Assembly (NCBI GenBank): GCA_002506905.1
Contig: DAYM01000012.1
Coordinates: 1-13,031 of the forward strand
DNA from: Methanomassiliicoccaceae archaeon UBA328
GTDB taxonomy: Archaea; Thermoplasmatota; Thermoplasmata; Methanomassiliicoccales; Methanomethylophilaceae
Length of the DNA: 13,031 nucleotides
Direction: 5' to 3'
Made by a program: the position numbers and the translations under genes. Positions 1 through 5,992 of the stretch are shown piece after piece. The notes below the pieces were generated by a model. It did no database searches and had not been told where the DNA came from. It was given only the letters and a program-made list of their open reading frames with translations. The first letter of the stretch is position 1; each line of letters begins with the position of its first letter.

Positions 1-117
1 TAATATTTAAGTTATGTTGTTCTGGCCTGCAAGATGTACCGATCTTTGCATGTCCGGTCATTCAATGATATGTTCTAGGAAGTGTGATCATTGCTTCAAA
101 ATCTCGATAAGATGAAG

Positions 118-161
118 TTAAGGGTATAGAAAATGAAATTTTTGTTTTTTTGTACCCTTAA
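118..161. repeat. 16-bp inverted repeat with T-rich right arm, possible terminator
   Basis: Positions 118-133 pair with 146-161 over 16 base pairs, two of them G-T in RNA, around a 12-base loop. The outer nine pairs are perfect (TTAAGGGTA against TACCCTTAA). The right arm contains a run of seven T at 145-151. Archaeal transcription stops at T-rich tracts, so this may end a transcript entering from the left. Nothing gene-like was found in 1-117, where no frame is open for long on either strand. The role as terminator is inferred. Confidence 0.45.
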
Positions 162-209
162 GAAGAATATTATAGATGGATAGGACACGCAATAAAGATC
201 CAGATATTC

Positions 210-217
210 ATAAATAC
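210..217 (+). promoter_or_regulatory. TATA-like box of the 240-554 gene
   Basis: The A/T-rich octamer ATAAATAC is centred about 27 bases before the ATG at 240. This is the spacing expected if transcription starts at or within a base or two of the start codon, giving a leaderless mRNA. No Shine-Dalgarno-like sequence precedes the ATG, which agrees with this. Confidence 0.5.
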
Positions 218-239
218 ATTCTATTCAGATAGTGACCGC

Positions 240-554
240 ATGCCCGGGCGCGTATTCAAAGCAGATGGCAAAACGATGATAGGCCGTTATGACTCAAGCA
301 GGGTCTTCCGCAGCGGCCATGCCTGTACGTTCATCGGACGTTTTACGGATAATGCCATATTGGAAGGCAGCTACACCGAGAAAGAGGTGGCAACATTCGA
401 TCCCTCCGGCAACATATTCCTATCCGGCAGTACAGAGCCTGTAGGCCGTGCTTTTGACGGAAAGATCTACAAAGGTTCGGTGCAGGTAGGAACATATGTC
501 TGCGATGAGGAAGGTTCTGCCGCAGCAGGTTATCTTTTGCTGATCAGAGACTGA
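240..554 (+). CDS. small protein of five short beta-type repeats, function unknown
   Basis: This 104-residue protein belongs to no family I can name with certainty. It has no signal peptide or membrane segment. It reads as about five repeats of 17-20 residues with the pattern Gly-x-[Val/Ile]-[Phe/Tyr]-x(4-8)-Gly-Arg-[Tyr/Phe]. Copies begin near residues 3 (GRVFKADG), 20 (SRVFRSG), 38 (NAILEGSY), 58 (NIFLSGS) and 75 (KIYKGS). Such repeats are typical of small closed beta-hairpin or beta-flower proteins. The ATG at 240 is the only possible start, because the frame is open back to a TAA at 159-161 without another ATG, GTG or TTG. The stop is TGA. The gene stands alone with its own TATA box and faces the membrane protein gene at 688. 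The repeat reading is seen in the sequence; the fold is inferred. Confidence 0.6.
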   Translation: MPGRVFKADGKTMIGRYDSSRVFRSGHACTFIGRFTDNAILEGSYTEKEVATFDPSGNIFLSGSTEPVGRAFDGKIYKGSVQVGTYVCDEEGSAAAGYLLLIRD

Positions 555-639
555 TGATCACCGACATACGATGATCGTCGTATTGACAAGGTGACGATGA
601 GGGAAACTGTTGCAATCTTGATTGAAACCGAACCGCATT

Positions 640-673
640 CCCCTTAACATAAAGGGGTCGGCAGACAGGCCGA
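640..673. terminator. pair of adjacent stem-loops between convergent genes
   Basis: Two stem-loops lie back to back. CCCCTT at 640-645 pairs with AAGGGG at 652-657 around a 6-base loop, and TCGGC at 658-662 pairs with GCCGA at 669-673 around another 6-base loop. They fill the gap between the plus-strand gene ending at 554 and the minus-strand gene ending at 688, where a shared terminator is expected. A weaker 6-bp stem (566-571 with 578-583) lies closer to the first gene. Only a moderate T content follows, so the terminator role is tentative. Confidence 0.4.
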
Positions 674-687
674 TCGATCATACGACA

Positions 688-1788
688 TCATTCTTCATAT
701 GCGCGGATCTCAAGTCTGTAGATATAACGGCTGGAGTTGATGCTCATGATGAGTCCCACAAGAAGGATCGGTATTCCGACCATGTAATAGATCACATCGC
801 CGGAAAAGAACGGATAGATCGAGAATGCGGTGAATACAAGGAAACCCACGATGGCCGGGGATACATTCCTTTCCCTGACGGATACAACACAGGCCATCAG
901 CATTCCGAGACCGAACATGAAATCCATGATCTCCACTCCGCCGGTATTCTGCAGCAATGCGGATACGGAGAACGTGAATGTGGACGACCCGAAGAACAGG
1001 GACATCATTCCGGACGTTATCGCGCCGTCCCTGAGGGCAAGTGCGGCGTAATACAGGATCATAGCGGCCATCAGGACCTTGACTATGTTGTAAGGGATCG
1101 ACGGAATATCCATGAAATGCAGGACATTGTTAAGGCAATAGAGTCCGACGATTATCGACAGTATTCCCATGATCAGGAAACCGGCGGTCCCTACCGCATC
1201 GTTGGCGGAATCTGCGATCTCGTCGTTCTGCCATGGATATTCTTCCTTGTGCGTGCAGACATGGAACCATGCGATGAAACCGTACATTGTGTACAATGCG
1301 CCGGCAACGAATGATGTCGATCCGGTGATCAGATAGGAAACATCGCCGAAGAACGGATATGTTATCGTTCCGACACCGAGGACGATAGTACCTATGGCAA
1401 GCGTGAAATCCCTTCTGGCCAGGAAGGAAAGGGATATCAGTATGAAACTGAAACCGATCAGGACATCCATTATGTCCAGTCCTCCGTACTGCCCCAAAAG
1501 TTCCGAAGCCGACAGAACGACGGTGGAGATTCCCGAAAGAAGCATCACGGTGCCTTCCATGACAGCGTGCTGACTGAGGGCATACACTCCCATTACGAGG
1601 ACAAGGAACATCATGATGAGCTTGGCCATGTTGAATGTGTCCGTGTCTATGGATATGAACGGGCAGACTTCGTTGAGGTCATAAAGTCCGATGATGACCA
1701 GGACCATTCCGAAAATGGTGATCCCCGAGATGATGGCGCCTAAACTGTGCCTGTTATGATAGGGGTGTCCGCTGAATACCGGGTCCAT
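688..1788 (-). CDS. 12-helix membrane protein made of two homologous six-helix halves
   Basis: This 366-residue integral membrane protein has about twelve hydrophobic helices. Residues 20-172 and 201-352 are clearly duplicated with a constant offset of 181. GLYDLNEV at 34 matches GLYCLNNV at 215, GGLDIMD at 102 matches GGVEIMD at 283, and YPFFGDV at 144 matches YPFFSGDV at 325. A polar linker at about 178-198 separates the halves. Each half resembles, in helix spacing and glycine placement, the six-helix acetate/succinate transporters of the GPR1/FUN34/YaaH (SatP) family, but the family's NPAPLG motif is absent. That assignment is an inference from memory, and transport of a small molecule is only a guess. 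I chose the ATG at 1788 over the TTG codons at 1794 and 1797, because a TATA-like box at 1811-1818 lies 26 bases before it, giving a leaderless start. Confidence 0.75.
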   Translation of the reverse strand: MDPVFSGHPYHNRHSLGAIISGITIFGMVLVIIGLYDLNEVCPFISIDTDTFNMAKLIMMFLVLVMGVYALSQHAVMEGTVMLLSGISTVVLSASELLGQYGGLDIMDVLIGFSFILISLSFLARRDFTLAIGTIVLGVGTITYPFFGDVSYLITGSTSFVAGALYTMYGFIAWFHVCTHKEEYPWQNDEIADSANDAVGTAGFLIMGILSIIVGLYCLNNVLHFMDIPSIPYNIVKVLMAAMILYYAALALRDGAITSGMMSLFFGSSTFTFSVSALLQNTGGVEIMDFMFGLGMLMACVVSVRERNVSPAIVGFLVFTAFSIYPFFSGDVIYYMVGIPILLVGLIMSINSSRYIYRLEIRAYEE

Positions 1789-1810
1789 GTGCAACAATAT
1801 CCAACTCCGG

Positions 1811-1818
1811 ATATAATT
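1811..1818 (-). promoter_or_regulatory. TATA-like box of the duplicated membrane protein gene
   Basis: Read on the minus strand this is AATTATAT, centred about 26 bases before the ATG at 1788. It sits in the 37-bp gap after the preceding minus-strand gene ends at 1826. The gene may therefore be transcribed on its own as a leaderless mRNA. Confidence 0.45.
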
Positions 1819-1825
1819 GAATATC

Positions 1826-2715
1826 TTATCTGCGGGCGATCTTCTTTATGATCTTGGATTTGGACTTGACGAACCTGATGCCTGTACCGTCCTCTTCTAT
1901 GATGATCTGCTTCAGGAGCTCGTCTTCGTATTTCCATTGATTGTAGATGTGTGTATTGGACCTTCTGTTCATGTTGATGAAAATGACCCAAGTGTAAAGG
2001 GAGGCCGTTAATGCCAGCAATAAGATGTGGAACCACAAAGGACGGTTCTCTTTGACCATCAATTCCATCGGAGGGATATCCACATCGAATCCTTTGAGGA
2101 TGGCTGAGAGTTCTTCGGTGAACCTCACCTGCTTCTTCTCATGTTCATAAGGTGCATCCATGTTACTGACAAAGATGACAAACAACATCAGGAAAATCAG
2201 TCCGATCATTATCGTAATGTTTATCATCAACTGACCTAAAACGGTCTCATCCAATGAGATATTGAGGTTGATGATCGAATAGACCGCGTAGATAATAGAT
2301 ACCGTAGCAACGATAAATACTGCCGCGGTCCTTATTCTGGAAACCTCACGATGGGCTTCGGAATCTATTGCTTCGAGAACGGATGTGTCTGCCCCTTTTG
2401 CTTTGCAGTAACCGATCAGGGACCTTCTCCATATCACATCCCTCTTGAGTGTTCCAACATGCCGCGGTGCATGAACAATGATAGATATACAATTATTATG
2501 CACTCGATGAAGATCATGGCGAATGCGCCTTGGAACAAACCGAGGTAATCGGTTTCGTCATATTTTTCGGAAATGAGGATGCTTGTGATGAATATCATGA
2601 TAAACGGCAACAGACCTGCAATGACGATCATGCTTCCCCTGATGATCCTGTCGTGATCGTACCTTTTTACTATACAGTCGATCAGCGAATCAACACTGTC
2701 CTGAACATCTGACAT
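1826..2715 (-). pseudogene. five-helix membrane protein gene broken by a one-base frameshift
   Basis: Two overlapping minus-strand frames encode the two ends of one membrane protein. The first (2715 to 2434) gives the N-terminal 93 residues with two membrane helices. The second is open from 2503 to 1826 and gives the rest, with three more helices, a basic stretch after the join and a basic C-terminus (KSKSKIIKKIARR). The full span is one base short of 297 codons, so restoring one base yields about 296 residues. The most natural join is near 2448. There the first frame reads MLEH, the second reads KRDVIW, and adding one T on the minus strand would give EHFKRDVIW. The second frame has no convincing start of its own: the ATG at 2503 lies inside a coding helix. 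The loss may be real or a sequencing error. The family is not recognised. A leaderless promoter shared with the divergent gene at 2756 is likely. Confidence 0.7.
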
Positions 2716-2755
2716 TCAAACGAGATATATACTTTCAAGATAATTAAGTCATATC
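2716..2755. promoter_or_regulatory. 40-bp divergent promoter region with two TATA-like boxes
   Basis: The gap between the start codons of the minus-strand gene (ATG at 2715) and the plus-strand gene (ATG at 2756) holds two A/T boxes. AGATATATAC at 2724-2733 is centred about 27 bases before the plus-strand ATG. The minus-strand box TTAATTAT at about 2740-2747 is centred about 28 bases before the minus-strand ATG. Both transcripts would be leaderless, and the two promoters overlap so closely that both polymerases probably cannot bind at once. Confidence 0.5.
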
Positions 2756-3301
2756 ATGGCAAAATTGGGAATCAGGACCGATCCGGACCTCAGGCAGATA
2801 ATAAGGCCTTATTCGGCCACACCGCTGATCATGATATCCGGATTTTTCATGTTTCTCATTACTGCCTTCTATATCGGAAAGATATTTGCTCTGGCCTGGG
2901 AACTTTTGGAATGTGAGTCGATACTTACGATCATCATTCTCACCCTTCTCATAGTGATCTACGTGCCGCTGATGCTTTTATCTCTGGCCGCGCTTCTGAA
3001 TATAAATTCACACAATCCGAAGACGTGACGTAAATCGGTCAGAAGCAGTCTGTTGTTCATCTTCACATCCTGGGTCTCGGCCTACATCCTAGGCAGCAGC
3101 CACATGACAAGCGTCTTTCAGACAAATCCTATTTACACTACTATCGTTCTTCTGGCATTTGCCGCGATGATGCTGTACTCCAAACAGATCAAAGAGTATT
3201 ATACCGTGCCCGGGGCCGATGTCTTGCCCACAGGCAGATGGATAAAATTCCTTCTCGGCGTAAAGATCCACAGAGGCAATTATGTCATGAAAACCGATTG
3301 A
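2756..3301 (+). pseudogene. four-helix membrane protein gene interrupted by an in-frame TGA
   Basis: The frame from ATG 2756 is open for 90 residues, stops at TGA 3026-3028 and then continues open in the same frame to a TGA at 3299-3301. Read through, it would encode 181 residues. There is a short cytoplasmic N-terminus, helices at about 24-48 and 58-83, a basic loop around the stop (KT-stop-RKSVR), two more helices, and a polar tail containing YYTVPGADVLP. A single CGA-to-TGA change would explain the interruption by replacing an Arg in the basic loop. The TTG at 3053 could restart translation, but no good ribosome binding site precedes it and it would begin inside a membrane helix. Selenocysteine is unlikely in the middle of a basic loop with no Sec context. 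The family is not recognised. It is divergent from another damaged membrane protein gene. Confidence 0.65.
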
Positions 3302-3332
3302 ATGAGGTTATTACAGTTGTACATTAGAGTAC

Positions 3333-3340
3333 TTTATATA
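3333..3340 (+). promoter_or_regulatory. TATA box of the NifX-like gene
   Basis: TTTATATA is centred about 37 bases before the ATG at 3374, which predicts a transcript with a leader of roughly 10 bases. The leader would contain GTGAT at 3366-3370, a partial match to the archaeal anti-16S sequence, three bases before the ATG. Confidence 0.5.
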
Positions 3341-3373
3341 TTTCCAAGAGTTAACGGGTATTTAAGTGATGAT

Positions 3374-3754
3374 ATGAAGGTCGCCGTAACATATGAGAAT
3401 GGTGAAGTTTTCCAACACTTCGGAAGGACAGAGCAGTTCAAGATCTACGATATCGAAAACGGTAAGATAGTTTCTTCGCAAGTTGTAGGAAACAACGGAG
3501 AGTCCCACGGCGGACTTATAGACGTCCTTATTTCCAACAACGTCGAAGCCCTTATCTGCGGAGGTATCGGAGGCGGCGCAAAGGCAATGTTCGCATCTCA
3601 GGGCATCAAGCTCTACCCCGGAGCATCGGGACAGGCAGACGATTGCGTTAATGCCCTTATATCCGACAGTCTCAGCTTCGATCCGAATACAGAGTGCCAC
3701 CACCACGACGAAGAGGGCGGAGAGCACACCTGTACCTGTGGCCACGGCCACTGA
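3374..3754 (+). CDS. NifX/NifB-family (dinitrogenase iron-molybdenum cofactor type) protein with His/Cys tail
   Basis: This 126-residue cytoplasmic protein belongs to the small NifX/NafY-like family that binds iron-sulfur or iron-molybdenum clusters in nitrogenase assembly. In archaea without nitrogenase its members are stand-alone proteins of unclear role. The family start is visible: a beta strand MKVAVTYENG followed by HFGR at residues 15-18. A glycine-rich segment CGGIGGGAKAMF follows near residues 74-85 and GASGQADD near 94-101. Residues 107-126 form a tail with seven His and three Cys (including HHHDEE and CTCGHGH), a likely metal-binding extension. The ATG at 3374 is preferred over the in-frame ATG at 3302, because the family begins there and the TATA box lies between the two. 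The gene is monocistronic, with a TATA box before it and a strong terminator after it. No nitrogenase genes are present in the window. Confidence 0.85.
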   Translation: MKVAVTYENGEVFQHFGRTEQFKIYDIENGKIVSSQVVGNNGESHGGLIDVLISNNVEALICGGIGGGAKAMFASQGIKLYPGASGQADDCVNALISDSLSFDPNTECHHHDEEGGEHTCTCGHGH

Positions 3755-3766
3755 TCGTTACATTCA

Positions 3767-3794
3767 CGGTCCGCCGACCCCCAACGGCGGACCG
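3767..3794 (+). terminator. strong stem-loop after the NifX-like gene
   Basis: CGGTCCGCCG at 3767-3776 pairs perfectly with CGGCGGACCG at 3785-3794 around an 8-base C-rich loop, and ATTTATT follows. It lies 12 bases after the TGA of the NifX-like gene and before the promoter of the methyltransferase, separating the two transcripts. Confidence 0.75.
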
Positions 3795-3811
3795 ATTTAT
3801 TAACGACATAC

Positions 3812-3820
3812 TTTTTATTA
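3812..3820 (+). promoter_or_regulatory. TATA-like box of the plus-strand methyltransferase
   Basis: TTTTTATTA is centred about 24 bases before the ATG at 3840, implying a leaderless mRNA. The bases after it, ATTAGTATTATTAC at 3821-3834, resemble those following the TATA box of the methyltransferase at 9105 (ATTAGTAATAAC on the minus strand). Both methyltransferase units may therefore share an operator; this is weak because both stretches are A/T-rich. Confidence 0.45.
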
Positions 3821-3839
3821 ATTAGTATTATTACGGTTC

Positions 3840-4583
3840 ATGGAAGAATCTATCAAAAAGTACTGGAACGCAGATTCTCCGAGTTATGATTCTTTTGTGG
3901 TCAAAGGTTTTTCCATCAAAAGAGAATGTGAGTCCTGGCAGAAGCTATTCTCCGAGGTATTGGGGGAGAGGGGATCGCATCTTTTAGACACCGGATGCGG
4001 ACCCGGAATAGTCTCTATGCAGCTGGCTGATCTTGGCTACAAGATGACTTCTATCGATTTCTCGGAAAAGATGATAGAAGCTGCGAAGAAGAATGCTTTG
4101 GCATACGGACTTGCCATCGACATTATGATAGCAGATGCGGAATGCCTGCCGTTCGAAGACGATTCCTTTGACGGAATCGTCAGCGATTATATGCTCTGGA
4201 CGGTACCCCATCCCGAAAAGGTCATGTCCGAATGGTACCGTGTATTAAAGCCTGGACAAAAGGTCGTGTATGTGGACGGGGACTGGTTCAACGATCCGAA
4301 AAGAACACCTTTCAGGGTTTCTTTGGCAAATTTTGCTTGCTTCCTGGATTCTCCGAAGAAATACAAGCTGAAGTCCGATAAGAAGGACATTAAGTTGGAT
4401 TATGACCTGTGGTCAAAAACAGCAAAAAGACCTGAAGATGACATAAAGATGATGGGATCGGCCGGATTCACAGATATAAAGGTCATCCACAACATACAGG
4501 ACCGCGTTCTTCACGGGCTCAGGCATGCTGCCTATGGCAGCACGGAAGACCATTACATGGTCATTGCCAAAAAACCAAATTAA
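3840..4583 (+). CDS. class I SAM-dependent methyltransferase
   Basis: This 247-residue cytoplasmic protein has the Rossmann methyltransferase fold that transfers a methyl group from S-adenosylmethionine. Motif I is LLDTGCGPG at residues 48-56. The acidic ribose-binding residue is D73 in SIDFS. The segment ADAECLPFEDDSFD at 99-112 and the EWYRVLKPG motif at 131-139 complete the core. The N-terminus (IKKYWNADSPSYD) and the EW-x-RVLKP segment match the methyltransferase at 8359-9105, so the two are paralogues. The substrate is unknown; the family covers ubiquinone- and tocopherol-type enzymes and many small-molecule enzymes. It runs towards the FecBCD-type operon and shares its terminator, suggesting a role in handling the imported ligand or a metallophore. 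The start is the ATG 24 bases after the TATA box; there is no Shine-Dalgarno sequence. The stop is TAA. Confidence 0.85.
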   Translation: MEESIKKYWNADSPSYDSFVVKGFSIKRECESWQKLFSEVLGERGSHLLDTGCGPGIVSMQLADLGYKMTSIDFSEKMIEAAKKNALAYGLAIDIMIADAECLPFEDDSFDGIVSDYMLWTVPHPEKVMSEWYRVLKPGQKVVYVDGDWFNDPKRTPFRVSLANFACFLDSPKKYKLKSDKKDIKLDYDLWSKTAKRPEDDIKMMGSAGFTDIKVIHNIQDRVLHGLRHAAYGSTEDHYMVIAKKPN

Positions 4584-4590
4584 GGAAAGA

Positions 4591-4605
4591 TGGGCCGGTC
4601 GCCCA
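4591..4605. terminator. bidirectional stem-loop between convergent transcripts
   Basis: TGGGC at 4591-4595 pairs with GCCCA at 4601-4605 around a 5-base loop. It lies in the 37-bp gap between the plus-strand methyltransferase (ends 4583) and the minus-strand substrate-binding protein gene (ends 4621). GGTTATTCTATT follows on the plus strand and TCTTTCCTTAATTT on the minus strand, so it can serve both transcripts. Confidence 0.5.
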
Positions 4606-4620
4606 GCCCGGTTATTCTAT

Positions 4621-5991
4621 TCAGGCGGTTCCGTAATCCTTGAAGTAATCGTCGATGTCGATAAGGCTCGAATAATCCTCGGATGTGAAATGCGAGAAGT
4701 AGTAGTCGAACAATTCGGTGTAATCCAGATCCGTGAGTCCCGGATACATGACATTCTGGTAGAATGTCAGCTCGATCACATACAACGGACTGTTACCGGC
4801 CTCTCTGGCCATTCCCAGGTAATGGATCTCCACATCGGAAGATTCGAGCATCTTCTTATCTGCGGCAATACAGTCATCGAGATTGTACTGGTGTCTGAGA
4901 CCGTCATGTTCGTTATCCATGTAGTAGATAACATTGTCATTGGCGCTTTCGAGAATAACGGTTAGGATCTGCTCTGCAGTCAGCTTGTTGTAATTGGACG
5001 GAAGATAGCTGCTGTGCTGTCCTACCGCATCAACACCCACCCATTCGGCATGAATGTTGTTGGTGTTGTCCTTTCCCGTGATACTTATCGTAGAAGTGGA
5101 ATAAAACGGTGAACTTCTGGCCATCATGAATGCAGCCTTATCATCATCGGCGATGGTCTCACCGGCCTTGATAAGGGTATCCAATACGTCGTCATGCCAC
5201 TCCAGATAATCATACATCTTGTCCATATCTCCCTGCAGCAGGAAACCGAACATGAATGTGGAACGGTCGATGTATTCGTTAGGGTAGTCCACACCGTCGT
5301 TGTCGCAGGTAGTTATGAACATAACATCGATACCGGCGGGGTTGAGTTTTCCGGGGGAGATAACATCGGCATTCGCATCGCAATATCCGACAACATAGAC
5401 ATCGATCTTGTTGTTCATCATTGCTTCATAATCCGGTGACCCGGTAGATCCGAAAGATGCGGCCTTGGAGAAGTTGCTGTTTATCTCGGTCCAATAGCTG
5501 GTAATGGTCTCGTCGATCATGTCCACCTTGTCGCACACGCCGGCGAGATCTGCAAGGTATGCGCCGCTGCAGTATCCGATGGCTATGGAATTGACAGGCC
5601 AGGATACCTCTGCGACCTTGAAGTAGTTATCAATGTAGTATACATCGATCTCATCTTCATCTATTATGCTCTGAGCGTATGCAATGTCGTCTGCATCTAC
5701 CCTGCCGTCAGCATTGGCATCGGCAAGGGTTGTAGCGGTCTTGGTCTTGTCAATGATATTCTGGATGTACGTGAGATCGCTGCTGTCGATCTTATCATCC
5801 TCGTTTGCGTTTCCGTAGACCCAAAGTCTTGAATCCGAATCGGGGAAATGATCCTCGTCGATGGTGTTGCCCCCGAGGCTTCCGGGTCCGCTTTTTTTGT
5901 TGTTGTCGAAGACGCCTGCGGCAAAACATGCAGCAACAGCGATAACGACAACAGCAACAGCGACTATTGCAATTGTTATTTTTTTGTCCAT
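4621..5991 (-). CDS. FecB/BtuF-type ABC substrate-binding protein with N-terminal dockerin module
   Basis: This 456-residue extracytoplasmic protein should capture the ligand of the FecCD/FecE-type importer encoded upstream. Residues 1-27 are a signal or anchor segment with a possible lipobox ending at C22 (VAAC). A glycine/serine linker follows. Residues 56-112 form a dockerin type I pair of calcium loops. In NANEDDKIDSSD the expected ligands are N61, N63, D65, D69 and D72; in DANADGRVDADD they are D91, N93, D95, D99 and D102. Each loop is followed by a helix (YIQNII, YAQSII). From about residue 120 the protein looks like a class III (helical-backbone) binding protein for siderophore, heme or cobalamin-type ligands, with VSWPVNSIAIGY as its first strand region and ENGD-like acidic loops. 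GGAGG six bases before the ATG lies inside the end of the ATPase gene, whose stop is one base away, so translation is coupled. It is the last operon gene. The ligand is unknown. Confidence 0.85.
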   Translation of the reverse strand: MDKKITIAIVAVAVVVIAVAACFAAGVFDNNKKSGPGSLGGNTIDEDHFPDSDSRLWVYGNANEDDKIDSSDLTYIQNIIDKTKTATTLADANADGRVDADDIAYAQSIIDEDEIDVYYIDNYFKVAEVSWPVNSIAIGYCSGAYLADLAGVCDKVDMIDETITSYWTEINSNFSKAASFGSTGSPDYEAMMNNKIDVYVVGYCDANADVISPGKLNPAGIDVMFITTCDNDGVDYPNEYIDRSTFMFGFLLQGDMDKMYDYLEWHDDVLDTLIKAGETIADDDKAAFMMARSSPFYSTSTISITGKDNTNNIHAEWVGVDAVGQHSSYLPSNYNKLTAEQILTVILESANDNVIYYMDNEHDGLRHQYNLDDCIAADKKMLESSDVEIHYLGMAREAGNSPLYVIELTFYQNVMYPGLTDLDYTELFDYYFSHFTSEDYSSLIDIDDYFKDYGTA

Positions 5992-5992
5992 T

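Noticed and set aside
622..1314. Plus-strand open frame of 230 codons opposite the duplicated membrane protein
   Set aside because: It would be an Asp/His/Gly-rich protein with no domain logic, while the minus strand encodes helices with a clear internal duplication.
2440..2455. Programmed ribosomal frameshift in the split membrane protein gene
   Set aside because: No slippery heptamer or convincing downstream stem-loop is visible; a one-base loss explains the data.
3026..3028. TGA as a selenocysteine codon
   Set aside because: The position is a basic cytoplasmic loop of a membrane protein, no selenoprotein family is involved, and the presumed lineage is not known to use selenocysteine; a nonsense change is simpler.
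3302..3373. N-terminal extension of the NifX-like protein from ATG 3302
   Set aside because: The TATA box lies inside this stretch, and the family fold begins at the ATG at 3374.
4525..4965. Plus-strand frame overlapping the end of the methyltransferase and the binding-protein gene
   Set aside because: It crosses the shared terminator, has no start signals and is antisense to a well-supported gene.
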